From the NCBI GenBank assembly GCA_904501945.1, contig CAJGCU010000005.1, positions 1-41,103 of the forward strand: a stretch of DNA of 41,103 nt, given 5' to 3'. The notes beneath the pieces were generated by a model, which did not search any database, was not told the origin of the DNA, and worked only from the letters and a program-made list of their open reading frames with translations. The position numbers and the translations under genes are program-made. This stretch comes from an uncultured Bacteroidaceae bacterium. GTDB taxonomy: Bacteria > Bacteroidota > Bacteroidia > Bacteroidales > Bacteroidaceae. This document shows, one piece after another, positions 1 to 9,525 of this stretch (the first letter of the stretch is position 1; every line of letters begins with the position of its first letter).

Positions 1-334
1 CATTTTTGATAAAACTAATAAGTATTATGTTTTCTTGCTGATTTGAAACATAAACACCCTTAAAATGATAGAATTTTGTATTTTTCTGATAAAAAAACGA
101 CAAAAAATCTCATTTTTTCTTTGTGTATCAATTATTTCCATTACCTGTGTTCACAAATTAAGCTTAGTAGAATTTTATATTTATTGGTTGTCTCATATCG
201 CTTGGGGCATAAAAAGGAATCGATTTACTAAAAAAACACACTTATTTTTAGAGTCTATTTACTATAGACGAAGATGGCTATACTAAAATCGAGAAACAGG
301 ACATTAATTACAAACTTTTAAATATCATTTATAT
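1..334. other. Upstream region of putA, no supported gene
   Basis: This AT-rich leader before putA contains one short open frame (65-286, 73 codons) with no recognisable domain and an unconvincing composition, so it is not called as a gene. No clear TAnnTTTG promoter, terminator or repeat could be assigned here. The putA promoter is presumably within it. Confidence 0.5.
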
Positions 335-3300
335 ATGGCTGAAGTGAAATTGCCCACCATCAAAGATGTTTTTGCGTGGATGAAAACACTCTACGACGAG
401 AGTTATTCAGGGTTAACCAAACTTGAAAAGCAAGAACAGCATATGTACGGCACCATGGTGACAACACCTAACGACAAGAAATTCATGGTTCGTATGCTGG
501 ACGAGACAAGCCAAGTGCGTGATACGCAAAAGCTTGCTGCACGCGTGAAAGACCTGATGGATCAATATGGAATTCCCAAGTTTTTGGGACCTGGCGACCA
601 TCTCCTTTTCTGGATGTATCAAAAGTTTGCATATCTTCCACTGTTCAACTGGGCAGCTGTTCCCATCATCAAGTGGCGACTGAGAAGAGACACAAGCCGC
701 GTCATCATCAATGCTGCACGTCCAAAGTTGACCAAGCACCTGGCTACACGCTTTGACCAAAACATCGGTCAGAATGTCAACTTGCTGGGCGAGGTAGTGC
801 TGGGAAACGGCGAGGCAGACAAGCGGTATTACTCTTATCTTGAAGCACTGAAAGAAGCTGACATTAACTATATATCTGTAAAAATTTCAGGAATTTACGC
901 ACAGACACATGCGCTAAACTACAAGGAATGCTTCCCTGAACTGGTGCGCCGTATGTCTGAGCTTTACCAGACAGCAATCGACTATCCTTACACCGATCCA
1001 GACGGGGTGACAAAGGCTAAGTTCATCAACCTCGACATGGAGGAATATAAGGATGCGCACCTCACTATGAAGCTCTTCAAGGAGGTGCTGTCATTGCCTC
1101 AGTTCAAGAACTATGAGGCAGGCATCGTTGTGCAGGCCTACTTGCCAGATGCGTGGGACTTCCAGACAGAACTGCTGGAGTTTGCCAAAGCACGTGTCGA
1201 AGCCGGCGGCTCACCTATCAAGATGCGTATCGTGAAGGGATGCAACCTTGATATGGAAAACATTGTCAGCGACATGCGTGGATGGCCTAACCCTGTGCTT
1301 CGCACCAAGACAGAGGTAGATGCGAATTACCTGCGCATTATTGAACGTGGCTTGAAGCCTGAAAATGCGAAAGTGCTGCATGTGGGTATGGCTTCGCATA
1401 ACCTTTTCACTATCTCTTACGCTTACTTGCTGACTCGAACATACAGAACTCCTAAGGACTGCTTCTGCTTTGAAATGCTGGAAGGCATGGCCAACCATGT
1501 GTGGAGAGCACAGAAGAGACTGGGCAATCATGTGATTCTGTACACGCCTGTAGTCAAGAAAGAGCATTTCTTGAATGCTATCTCGTATCTTGTACGCCGA
1601 ATGGACGAGAATACGGCTCCTGACAACTTCCTCACTCACTCTTTCTCACTCAAGCCTAACACGAAAGAATGGGATGAACTGGAACAGCAATTCATTGATG
1701 CTTACAACATGAAAGATTCTGTTTCCAACACTCCTACGAGAACACAGGACAGAAACCAGTTCTACTTCGGGCAAGAGCCTAAGGACGAAATGGTGAATGA
1801 GCCAGACACAGATTTCGACCGTTTCTGCAATCAGAAATGGGTGGAAGAGATTTTTGCAAAGTGGCAAAGCAAAGGCATTATGTCAGGCCAAAGATCTGAA
1901 TGGAACAAGTGGAAGCCGGGCGACTTGCTGCCAACACAAATTGGCAAAACGTTTGTCTATAATGACGACCACGCAAAATACTTCGACCGCTCACAAGAAG
2001 GAGATGTGCTGGTATGTGAAATGTCGCGCGCAAACAAGGAACAGACCGAAAAGATTCTGGAGATTGCAGATGCAGACCCTGCAGGATGGGGAAAGACGAC
2101 GATAGAGGAACGTCATAAAATCATGTACAAAGCTGCTAACATGCTTGGACAAATGCGTGGCGACCTGAACGGCTCTATGTGCGCCATCACAGGAAAGACT
2201 ATCGAAGAAGCTGATGTTGAAGTGTCTGAAGCTATCGACTATTGCCGATTCTACACAACAACCATGAAGAAGTATGCTGCACTTGACGATATCAGCATGG
2301 AGGCAAAGGGTGCCGTACTGGTGCTTTCACCATGGAACTTCCCATGCGCTATTCCTTGTGGCGGCGTGGTTGCAGCTCTTGCTTCAGGAAACACCTGTAT
2401 TCTGAAACCTGCCACAGTAGCAGCACCTGTTGCGTGGCTGTTTGCTAAAGCGTTCTGGGAGGCAGGAGTGCCAAGAGAAGCACTTCAGGTCATCATCACT
2501 GACAGCGAGGCAACACCATTGCTCACGTCTTCTCCTGCTATCAAGCACATTATCTTGACAGGTGGAACAGAAACGGCACAAAACATCGCTCACGCCAATC
2601 CACGCAAGCCACTCTCAGCAGAGACAGGCGGCAAGAACGTGATGATCCTCTCTGCCAAGGGTGACCGTGACCACGCCATCATGAATGCGTGCCGCTCTGC
2701 TTTCGGCAATGCTGGACAGAAGTGTTCTGCTTGCTCAATCCTGCTGGTGGAACGTTCTGTATATAACAACCCTGAATTCTTCGAAAAACTGAAGGATTGC
2801 GCGTCATCACTCAAGGTGGGAGGCGTATGGAATGCCGGCAACATTGTTGGTCCTATGATTACCAACAAGAATGAGAAACTGGAACAGGCATTCAAACTTG
2901 AACCAGGCGAAAAATGGCTGATTGCGCCAGAATTTGCTGACGATAAGAAATATATCCTGAAGCCTACTATCAAGTATGACGTGAAGCCTGCTTCGTTCAC
3001 ATTCCGCACAGAGCTGTTTGCACCGCTTCTGGCTGTTGCTCCTTACGACACACTGGAAGAAGCAGTTGCTTTGGTCAATGGCCTTGACTACGGATTGACT
3101 TCTGGTTTGCAGTCGCTTGACGAGCAGGAACAAAAATACTGGAAAAACAACATTCAAGCAGGTAACCTCTACATCAACAGAGGCATTACTGGCGCGATTG
3201 TCAACAGACAACCCTTTGGCGGCATGAAACTGTCAGCCTTTGGCCCAGGCTTGAAAGCCGGCGGTCCTAACTACTGCTTGCAGCTGATGAACATTACCGA

Positions 3301-3814
3301 TAAGGCTGATTCAACAACAGACTACACAACATCTTACCCTAAATGGTATGAAAAAGAGTTCAAGCATGCACGCAACATCCAGCCTAACATCCGTGGAGAA
3401 CAGAATGTATTCCGCTATCTTCCTCTGAAAGGCGGCATGGTACTGCGACTCTTTGGAGATGAAACTGTTGAACAAGTCAAGATGGTACAATTGGCTGCTA
3501 AGACTGTGGGTACTCCACTCACAATATCTGCCAGTGAAGACAATTCGCTGATCAGCCAAATCGTTGGAGATATCAAGAAAGAAAACTTGGCCGCTTTCTG
3601 TGAAAGCATCAAGAATTTTGAACGTGTACGCACCATTTCTGCCAATGTTCCTGACGTTGTGTTTGAAGCGGCAGCCAACTGCGACAAGTATATCGCCCAA
3701 ACTGCCCCAGTCAAGAATGGCCGCATCGAATTGGCACTCTATATCAAAGAACAATCTATCGCTAACGAATACCATCGCTATGGCTCACAGATTGAAGTTC
3801 CTGAAATAGAGTAA
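335..3814 (+). CDS. putA: Bifunctional proline dehydrogenase / L-glutamate-gamma-semialdehyde dehydrogenase (PutA)
   Basis: This 1159-residue enzyme oxidises proline to glutamate in two steps: FAD-linked proline dehydrogenase, then NAD-linked aldehyde dehydrogenase. The N-terminal half carries PRODH-type sequence (for example ISVKISGIYAQ near residue 182, IRMVKGCN-like IRIVKGCN replaced here by MRIVKGCNLDME near 298). The second half is an ALDH domain with the motif LSPWNFPCAIP near 665, ETGGKN near 765 and catalytic Cys797 in GQKCSACS. About 130 further residues follow the ALDH core. There is no N-terminal ribbon-helix-helix DNA-binding domain of the enterobacterial type. The ATG at 335 fits the length. 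A strong hairpin terminator follows, so it is probably monocistronic. Confidence 0.93.
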   Translation: MAEVKLPTIKDVFAWMKTLYDESYSGLTKLEKQEQHMYGTMVTTPNDKKFMVRMLDETSQVRDTQKLAARVKDLMDQYGIPKFLGPGDHLLFWMYQKFAYLPLFNWAAVPIIKWRLRRDTSRVIINAARPKLTKHLATRFDQNIGQNVNLLGEVVLGNGEADKRYYSYLEALKEADINYISVKISGIYAQTHALNYKECFPELVRRMSELYQTAIDYPYTDPDGVTKAKFINLDMEEYKDAHLTMKLFKEVLSLPQFKNYEAGIVVQAYLPDAWDFQTELLEFAKARVEAGGSPIKMRIVKGCNLDMENIVSDMRGWPNPVLRTKTEVDANYLRIIERGLKPENAKVLHVGMASHNLFTISYAYLLTRTYRTPKDCFCFEMLEGMANHVWRAQKRLGNHVILYTPVVKKEHFLNAISYLVRRMDENTAPDNFLTHSFSLKPNTKEWDELEQQFIDAYNMKDSVSNTPTRTQDRNQFYFGQEPKDEMVNEPDTDFDRFCNQKWVEEIFAKWQSKGIMSGQRSEWNKWKPGDLLPTQIGKTFVYNDDHAKYFDRSQEGDVLVCEMSRANKEQTEKILEIADADPAGWGKTTIEERHKIMYKAANMLGQMRGDLNGSMCAITGKTIEEADVEVSEAIDYCRFYTTTMKKYAALDDISMEAKGAVLVLSPWNFPCAIPCGGVVAALASGNTCILKPATVAAPVAWLFAKAFWEAGVPREALQVIITDSEATPLLTSSPAIKHIILTGGTETAQNIAHANPRKPLSAETGGKNVMILSAKGDRDHAIMNACRSAFGNAGQKCSACSILLVERSVYNNPEFFEKLKDCASSLKVGGVWNAGNIVGPMITNKNEKLEQAFKLEPGEKWLIAPEFADDKKYILKPTIKYDVKPASFTFRTELFAPLLAVAPYDTLEEAVALVNGLDYGLTSGLQSLDEQEQKYWKNNIQAGNLYINRGITGAIVNRQPFGGMKLSAFGPGLKAGGPNYCLQLMNITDKADSTTDYTTSYPKWYEKEFKHARNIQPNIRGEQNVFRYLPLKGGMVLRLFGDETVEQVKMVQLAAKTVGTPLTISASEDNSLISQIVGDIKKENLAAFCESIKNFERVRTISANVPDVVFEAAANCDKYIAQTAPVKNGRIELALYIKEQSIANEYHRYGSQIEVPEIE

Positions 3815-3891
3815 AACCTACATTATTCGATTATAAAGCCTACGTTAGGCTTAAAATAAATTTTACAGCGTACCTCTGGGTACGAAACATC

Positions 3892-3935
3892 GCATCCCTC
3901 GAGTCCATCATATCGGATCCGAGGGATGCTTTTTT
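3892..3935 (+). terminator. Rho-independent terminator after putA
   Basis: Ten-bp arms GCATCCCTCG (3892-3901) and CGAGGGATGC (3920-3929) pair perfectly and are followed by six T residues. Two smaller hairpins lie just upstream (AAGCCTA/TAGGCTT around 3836-3852 and CGTACC/GGGTACG around 3869-3884). Confidence 0.85.
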
Positions 3936-3993
3936 GTTTAAATTAAAAGTTCTGCAAACTTACGCCAAATGCTTTTTTACAACAAAAGCACTA

Positions 3994-5541
3994 TCATTCA
4001 ATCCAATTTTCTCTGTCTAGATTGCGGTATCCAATGGCTTCTGCTATGTGGTGGCGTTGCACTTGCTCTGCTCCTTCGAGGTCGGCAATGGTACGTGAGA
4101 CTTTGAGAATGCGGTCGTAGGCACGAGCGGATAGATTAAACTTCTGCATCGCTGTACGAAGGAGGCTGAAGGCCTGATCATCGAGTTGGACGTATTGATG
4201 CAGAAGAGCGGTCGTCATCTGGGCATTGCAGTGAATGCCCTTGATGCCTTTATAACGCTCGTTCTGTATCTGACGGGCTTTGAGCACTCGTTCGCGAATA
4301 GCAGTGGAGGATTCTCCTTTCGGTGCCTTTGCTAAATCTTCGAAAGGAACACTTTCTACCTCAATCTGAATATCTATTCTGTCCATTAAAGGACCACTGA
4401 TTTTGTTCATGTAACGTTGAATCTGCGCTGGGGTACAAACGCATTTTCGAGTAGGATGATGATGATAGCCGCAAGGACATGGATTCATGGAAGCTACCAA
4501 CATGAACGAACATGGCAGAGTGAGGTTGTAGCGAACTCGAGAGATGCTAATCACTCTATCTTCAAGGGGTTGACGAAGCGTTTCGAGAACAGAGCGGTTA
4601 AATTCGGGTAACTCGTCAAGGAAAAGTACACCATTATGTGCTAAACAAATTTCTCCAGGCATAAAAGTGTTGCCGCCTCCAACTAAAGCAACGTCAGAAA
4701 CGGTATGATGCGGCGCACGGAATGGTCGCTGGCTAATGAGAGAATCCTCTTTCTTTAATTTTCCAGCAATAGAATGAATCTGAGTAGTTTCTAAACTCTC
4801 ATTCAGTGTCAGAGGTGGCAAAATGGATGGCAGTCTCTTTGCCATCATTGACTTTCCACACCCAGGACTGCCGACAAGAATGATATTGTGACCTCCTGCA
4901 GCTGCTACCTCGAAGGCGCGTTTCACGTTTTCTTGCCCTCGAACTTCGCTGAAATCGGATTCAAAATTAAAAAGTTGAGAATAAAATTCTTCGCGTGTAT
5001 TGACGAGTGTTGGTTCTACGGGAACTGAGCCATTAAAGAAATTAACGATGTCGTTCAAATGGTTTACAGCATAAACTTTCAGTTTATTAACCACTGCAGC
5101 TTCTCTTGCATTCTCTGCTGGAACGAACAGTGCTTCATAACCCAGTTCTCTTGCTTTAATAGAGATGGGGAGAATGCCTTTTACAGGCAGGATGCTGCCA
5201 TCTAATCCTAATTCGCCAACAAACATGAAACGCTCGGGATTTTCAATCTGCAAGAACTCAAACGAAAGCATCACGCCTATCGCCATAGGCAAATCGAAAC
5301 CCGTCCCTTCTTTGCGAATATCGGCTGGCGCTAAATTGATGACTACAGATTTGAAAGGGGCTTTATAGCCATTCACTCGAAGCGCAGACTGAACACGTTC
5401 TTGACTCTCTTTCACAGCGTTATCAGGCAGACCCACAATCGCAAAACGTGACGACTGGCCACCATCGAAGTTATCTACCTCAATAGTAACAACCATGGCC
5501 TCTAAACCTAAGAGTGTTGCGCTATGAACTTTTGACAGCAT
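3994..5541 (-). CDS. comM: YifB/ComM-family Mg-chelatase-like AAA+ ATPase
   Basis: This 515-residue protein belongs to the YifB/ComM family, whose ComM members are hexameric helicases promoting branch migration during natural transformation. It has an N-terminal ChlI/Lon-protease-like domain (about 20-160), a Walker A motif GSPGCGKS near residue 223, the family signature FRAPHHT, a Walker B-like LFLDELPEF, and a Cys/His-rich CPCGYHHHP...CVC segment near 353-368. It is the last gene of the minus-strand run, 15 bases after the lipoprotein gene. Length is normal for the family. A role in DNA uptake is known for ComM in other bacteria and is inferred here. A comF-family gene lies far away at 37187. 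Confidence 0.9.
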   Translation of the reverse strand: MLSKVHSATLLGLEAMVVTIEVDNFDGGQSSRFAIVGLPDNAVKESQERVQSALRVNGYKAPFKSVVINLAPADIRKEGTGFDLPMAIGVMLSFEFLQIENPERFMFVGELGLDGSILPVKGILPISIKARELGYEALFVPAENAREAAVVNKLKVYAVNHLNDIVNFFNGSVPVEPTLVNTREEFYSQLFNFESDFSEVRGQENVKRAFEVAAAGGHNIILVGSPGCGKSMMAKRLPSILPPLTLNESLETTQIHSIAGKLKKEDSLISQRPFRAPHHTVSDVALVGGGNTFMPGEICLAHNGVLFLDELPEFNRSVLETLRQPLEDRVISISRVRYNLTLPCSFMLVASMNPCPCGYHHHPTRKCVCTPAQIQRYMNKISGPLMDRIDIQIEVESVPFEDLAKAPKGESSTAIRERVLKARQIQNERYKGIKGIHCNAQMTTALLHQYVQLDDQAFSLLRTAMQKFNLSARAYDRILKVSRTIADLEGAEQVQRHHIAEAIGYRNLDRENWIE

Positions 5542-5556
5542 GCCTGTTTTAAGGTT

Positions 5557-6588
5557 TTAGTCGTCCTTCTTCAAATATCTCTCCAACAAATTGTCAATTG
5601 CCTGTATATCAGTACCTCGCTCTAAAATCTGGTGATTTTTATCTACCAAATAATAAAGAGGGGCTGCATCAACTCCAAGCTCTCTCAACGCTTTTGATTC
5701 AAATGCCAATCCGTCACAGTAATGCTCTATTCCATTGACGGTGTCGGGACGGATGGCATTTTCCCAGCGATAAGGCTGTATGTCAAGGGATATAGCCACA
5801 ATACGCAGGGAGTCAGTTTCTTTGTATTTGCTGCTATTCTGTCTCAAATTCCATAGCACATCATATCCATTAGGAAGCCATTCTGCCCAGAAAACTATCA
5901 AGTTGAAGTCTTCTGTCTGCTCCCACAGCTTGACGGTAGTCTTATCCTCTTTGGTCAGAACAACATCGGACAATATTTTTCCTACTTGTCCTTTTTCTGC
6001 TATGCTGATTTTACTTTCCAAATCAAGAAGATAGTGGCTGTGAGGCTGTTTATCCTTTATAATTTGAAGCAATTCAGCAGTTTCTATATTGCTTGCATTC
6101 TCGTTTTGGACAAAGTATTTGTCAAGCAGATAGATAGCTACAGGCGAATCAGGGTTTTCCAAGATGTAGGTACGTGCTGTGCCTGTCATCATCGAGGGAT
6201 TCTGCGAATAAGTATCTTGGCGGAACTTATTCATGAGCTTATTCTCATCACTGCCTTCAACACGATAGTTTTTCAGGTCATTAGCAGAAGCCTCGTAGAT
6301 AAGGTCAGCGCCAGGGCTGGCAAAGATGACTTGCTCCATGCCATTAGAGAAGACGAGCATATAGGGCGTCACTTCTTTAGCCTCACCACGATACTGAAAG
6401 CGTCCTGCCTGTATGGTGAGCGTGTCGAGGGATGCCTCATCATCTGCCAAGTTATATATATATAGTTCGCCTCCTTGCATATCACGGAAACTTCCTTTAA
6501 TATGGAAAGACGTACCATCAAGACCGCACGATGCAAACAGGAAAGCGGAAACTATATATATATATATAATGTGTAGATTTCTTTTCAC
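5557..6588 (-). CDS. DUF4369/thioredoxin-like lipoprotein lacking the CXXC motif
   Basis: This 343-residue protein starts with a lipoprotein signal peptide whose lipobox is FASC (Cys21), so it is probably membrane-anchored. Residues about 27-130 look like the DUF4369 beta-sandwich (HIKGSFRDMQGGELYIYNL). The C-terminal half from about 200 resembles the TlpA/AhpC-TSA thioredoxin fold, with NLIVFWAEW. The position where WCxxC is expected reads WLPN, so the redox cysteines are absent. A (TA)8 tract lies in the signal-peptide codons and a (TA)6 tract about 90 bases further in. Its gene starts only 2 bases after the TPR lipoprotein gene, suggesting co-translation. The function is unknown; a redox role is unlikely without the cysteines. 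Confidence 0.75.
   Translation of the reverse strand: MKRNLHIIYIYIVSAFLFASCGLDGTSFHIKGSFRDMQGGELYIYNLADDEASLDTLTIQAGRFQYRGEAKEVTPYMLVFSNGMEQVIFASPGADLIYEASANDLKNYRVEGSDENKLMNKFRQDTYSQNPSMMTGTARTYILENPDSPVAIYLLDKYFVQNENASNIETAELLQIIKDKQPHSHYLLDLESKISIAEKGQVGKILSDVVLTKEDKTTVKLWEQTEDFNLIVFWAEWLPNGYDVLWNLRQNSSKYKETDSLRIVAISLDIQPYRWENAIRPDTVNGIEHYCDGLAFESKALRELGVDAAPLYYLVDKNHQILERGTDIQAIDNLLERYLKKDD
6553..6568. repeat. (TA)8 dinucleotide tract inside lipoprotein coding sequence
   Basis: Eight uninterrupted TA units lie within codons about 7-12 of the minus-strand lipoprotein gene and encode an alternating Ile/Tyr stretch of its signal peptide. A second tract, (TA)6, lies at 6453-6464 in the same gene. 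Gain or loss of one unit would shift the reading frame. Confidence 0.9.
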
Positions 6589-6590
6589 GA

Positions 6591-8267
6591 TTACTTGTTA
6601 TAATCAGAAAATTCTGCGTCGTTAGCAGCTCTCTTTGCGAGTGTTGGATCAAGCGCAATGGCTTTAGCGAGATGCTCTTTCACCTCATCGGTTTTCTCCA
6701 TACGAGCAGCAAGTACAGCTCGCAGATAATAAGTCATGGCATCAGGATTCTTGATGTTGTTGAGCATCTTGAGTGCATCAGCATAGTCTTGCGAGAGGAT
6801 ATTGGCAAGAGCTGCACTATTGTTAGATGACTTCATCATCTTTGCTGTTGCCTGATTGTATTTTCCCTGAGCCACATAGAGATGCCCAAGAGCTTCGTCA
6901 AAATTGTTGGCATCTACACCTTTGGCTATGTACATCTCTGCATCCTTGAACTGGCTGTTCTGAATAGCAATCATACCCATGTTCACATTTGGCTCAGCAG
7001 CATTGGCATTTACACCCAGTGCCTGACGGAAATAGTATTGCGCATTATCGAAATCGCCTTTTTTCATAGAGAGTTCACCCAGATTATTGTAAGCGCGATA
7101 GTCGTTAGGATAAAGCTCAACAGCCTTCTTGAAAATTGCTTCTTTTTTCGCATCTGCAGAAACAAGAATGTTGGCAGCATAAATAAGTTCTTCCACACTG
7201 AGCTTTGAAACATCACCATCAATCAGCGCAAGGATAGCATCATCGCTTCGTCCTATCACGTCGTAGTTGATGACCATTCGAGCACGGCGCAGTTCAGGCA
7301 ATACGGCGTCTGCCAGTTCTTTGTAAACCACTGCAACATTACGAATCTCACGTTCACGCTGTTCAGGGTCTTGGTACATAGAGAGTACACGAATGATGAT
7401 TTCTTTATCCTGAAGATTTGACTGTGAAACCAGTTCCTGGAATCCTTCCCAGTCTTCAGCTGTATATTTAGAATCCACATTTGTAGAAAGCTGAGCCTTC
7501 TTCAGCTGCTGATTCACATAGTTTTCAGATACCTCACCACGCTTTTCTGCCAGTTTCTCGTTCATGGCGTATGCACCGTCTGGGGATGCGTATGCGCTTA
7601 CCTCGATGTTATTGAGCACAAGGCTCTGCTCGTCGCTCTTGATGTTCTTGAGCGTTGCGATGAAGTCTTGCACATTCTTGCTGTTCAGCTCGCTGCCTCT
7701 GAGGTTTGCCTGACCAATAAGGAATTTAACGGCAGCCTCTTGCTTCTGGCTGATGACACGCTGGAAATTGTCTGGTGCAACACCAAAGTTGGCCGTCTTG
7801 GCCGTCTTGGTAATCAGAGCTGCAGTACACTGCGTACCATAGCCAATCTTCACCGTTGGCATCTTGATAACCTTGTTGCCTTTGCGAGCATTGAACTGCA
7901 TGAACAGTTCGCTCTTCTCCATGCCCTCTTGGAAAGGAACACTAAAGCGCATTGTAGCGTGACCACCATTCTTATAAGAGATAATAGTATTGTTGGCCTC
8001 CACTTTTTCTCCCTGAATAGTGAAGCTTTCGCCAGCAGCAGCACCTCCGTCCCACTTGAGCACAGGCGTACAAGCAATCACAGCCTTCTTGTTCATCACC
8101 TTTGCAGGCACGTTGATGCTGATTGTTGCTGGAACGTCACCTGCGATGTATTCAAGCGGTGTAGGCGATACCGCAAAATTGTTGGAAACGAGTGTTTTCT
8201 GCTTGCCACATCCCATCAGGAACATAGCAGCCAATGCTGGTAAAAGCAAATAAATGTTCTTTTTCAT
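6591..8267 (-). CDS. TPR-containing outer-membrane-type lipoprotein with OmpA-like segment
   Basis: This 558-residue protein begins with a lipoprotein signal peptide (lipobox LMGC, Cys20). Residues about 30-160 form a beta-rich region. A segment near 215-280 (IEVSAYASPDG, then LAEKRGEVSENYV) resembles the OmpA-C/peptidoglycan-binding fold, in which a helix like this one follows a similar strand. From about 360 to 540 there are TPR-like repeats (AYNNLGELSMKKGDFDNAQYYF; NVNMGMIAIQNSQFKDAE). Such lipoproteins are common in Bacteroidales and probably act as envelope scaffolds; no specific role is known to me. It sits between a LolC/E-like permease, which could sort lipoproteins, and a second lipoprotein. 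Confidence 0.75.
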   Translation of the reverse strand: MKKNIYLLLPALAAMFLMGCGKQKTLVSNNFAVSPTPLEYIAGDVPATISINVPAKVMNKKAVIACTPVLKWDGGAAAGESFTIQGEKVEANNTIISYKNGGHATMRFSVPFQEGMEKSELFMQFNARKGNKVIKMPTVKIGYGTQCTAALITKTAKTANFGVAPDNFQRVISQKQEAAVKFLIGQANLRGSELNSKNVQDFIATLKNIKSDEQSLVLNNIEVSAYASPDGAYAMNEKLAEKRGEVSENYVNQQLKKAQLSTNVDSKYTAEDWEGFQELVSQSNLQDKEIIIRVLSMYQDPEQREREIRNVAVVYKELADAVLPELRRARMVINYDVIGRSDDAILALIDGDVSKLSVEELIYAANILVSADAKKEAIFKKAVELYPNDYRAYNNLGELSMKKGDFDNAQYYFRQALGVNANAAEPNVNMGMIAIQNSQFKDAEMYIAKGVDANNFDEALGHLYVAQGKYNQATAKMMKSSNNSAALANILSQDYADALKMLNNIKNPDAMTYYLRAVLAARMEKTDEVKEHLAKAIALDPTLAKRAANDAEFSDYNK

Positions 8268-8292
8268 ATCTTAAAGTTTTTAATTTTTCTTA

Positions 8293-9525
8293 TCAATTTC
8301 GTGTATATTTTTTACTCAGATAGTGCACGGGATACCACACTGAAAGGAAGCCTACGGCCACGACTGTCAGAAGCACCAAGAGCACATCTGTCACATGAAC
8401 GCTAACTGGATAGGCATCAATGATGTAGCTTCCTTCGCCATCGCCAAAACGAATCAGCCCAAACTCCTGCTGCAAGAAGCACAGAGCAAGTCCACACACT
8501 ATTCCAATGACGGCACCAAGCAAGCAAATCAGCCTGCCTTCCATCATGAAAATGCTCCTGATCTGCTGCTCATTAGCCCCCAGATTACGCAACATCATCA
8601 CATCTTTCTTCTTGTCAATGATGAGCATCGACAGAGAGCCAATCACATTAAAACAGGCTATGGCCAAGATAAACGTGAGAAAGATGTACGAAATCAGCTT
8701 CTCTATCTGCATGATTTTGAACGTATCTTCTTGCTGCTCATATCTGTCCAGCACCACATACTTGTCACCTAAAGCTTTCTTTATCTGCGATTTCACAGCA
8801 GAAAGACTAGCACCATCTGCCAGTTTTAACTCAATAGCCGAAACATAGCCCTTTCTGTCAAACAGCCGACGTGCAAAAGCAAGGTTGGTAATGACATAGC
8901 TGGCATCATACTTCTTCTGCTTGACCATAAATCCTACCTTGGGCGAAAAGAGTTCTTCCTGATTCAGGCTCGCCGTCGGGTCAGTCAAATCCATACGTTC
9001 ACCCTTTCGAGGCGCATATACTTGAATGGGCGAAGAGAAGTCGGCAGGCAGACCCAGCCTCATCAGCAGATTGCCGCCCAAGATTCCATAATCGAGTACA
9101 TCGGCCTGAAGTTCAAACACACCTTCTCCAAACAGGATGCCATCAATGTCGGTCAACTGCTCAAAATTCTCCTCCACACCCTTCACCGTCGCCATAGCCT
9201 GCCGATTGTTAATCATCAGCAAGGCTGCATCCTCTAGCGTTTCTGTATAGACAGCGATGTCGGCATTCTCACGCAGTTCCTTCAGTTCCTCTGCATCAGC
9301 CAGCATGAACTTTCCTTCGGCAGGCACCACCTTCAGCTCTGGGTCGAAAGCCGTAAACAGACCTGCCACCATGTCCTGAAATCCGTTAAAAACCGACAGG
9401 ATACACACCAGCGCCGCCGTAGCGATAGCCACACCACACACCGACACGCCCGAGATGATGTTGATGGCATTGTGTGACTTCTTCGACAGCAGGTAACGAG
9501 AAGCTATGTAGAACGGAAAGTTCAT
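8293..9525 (-). CDS. FtsX-like / LolC-LolE family ABC transporter permease
   Basis: This 410-residue inner-membrane protein has the LolC/E layout. There is one N-terminal transmembrane helix (about 22-45, after the typical start MNFPFYIASRYLL), a large periplasmic MacB-like domain (about 48-265), and three C-terminal membrane helices (about 275-300, 325-350, 375-398). LolCDE extracts lipoproteins from the inner membrane for transfer to the outer membrane. No LolD ATPase is adjacent, so the partner must be elsewhere. The start codon overlaps the stop of rbfA by four bases (ATGA), indicating translational coupling. Two lipoprotein genes follow directly. Confidence 0.85.
   Translation of the reverse strand: MNFPFYIASRYLLSKKSHNAINIISGVSVCGVAIATAALVCILSVFNGFQDMVAGLFTAFDPELKVVPAEGKFMLADAEELKELRENADIAVYTETLEDAALLMINNRQAMATVKGVEENFEQLTDIDGILFGEGVFELQADVLDYGILGGNLLMRLGLPADFSSPIQVYAPRKGERMDLTDPTASLNQEELFSPKVGFMVKQKKYDASYVITNLAFARRLFDRKGYVSAIELKLADGASLSAVKSQIKKALGDKYVVLDRYEQQEDTFKIMQIEKLISYIFLTFILAIACFNVIGSLSMLIIDKKKDVMMLRNLGANEQQIRSIFMMEGRLICLLGAVIGIVCGLALCFLQQEFGLIRFGDGEGSYIIDAYPVSVHVTDVLLVLLTVVAVGFLSVWYPVHYLSKKYTRN

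Noticed and set aside
65..286. 73-codon open frame before putA
   Set aside because: No recognisable domain, unusual residue composition and no promoter or neighbour to support it; likely chance frame in AT-rich DNA.
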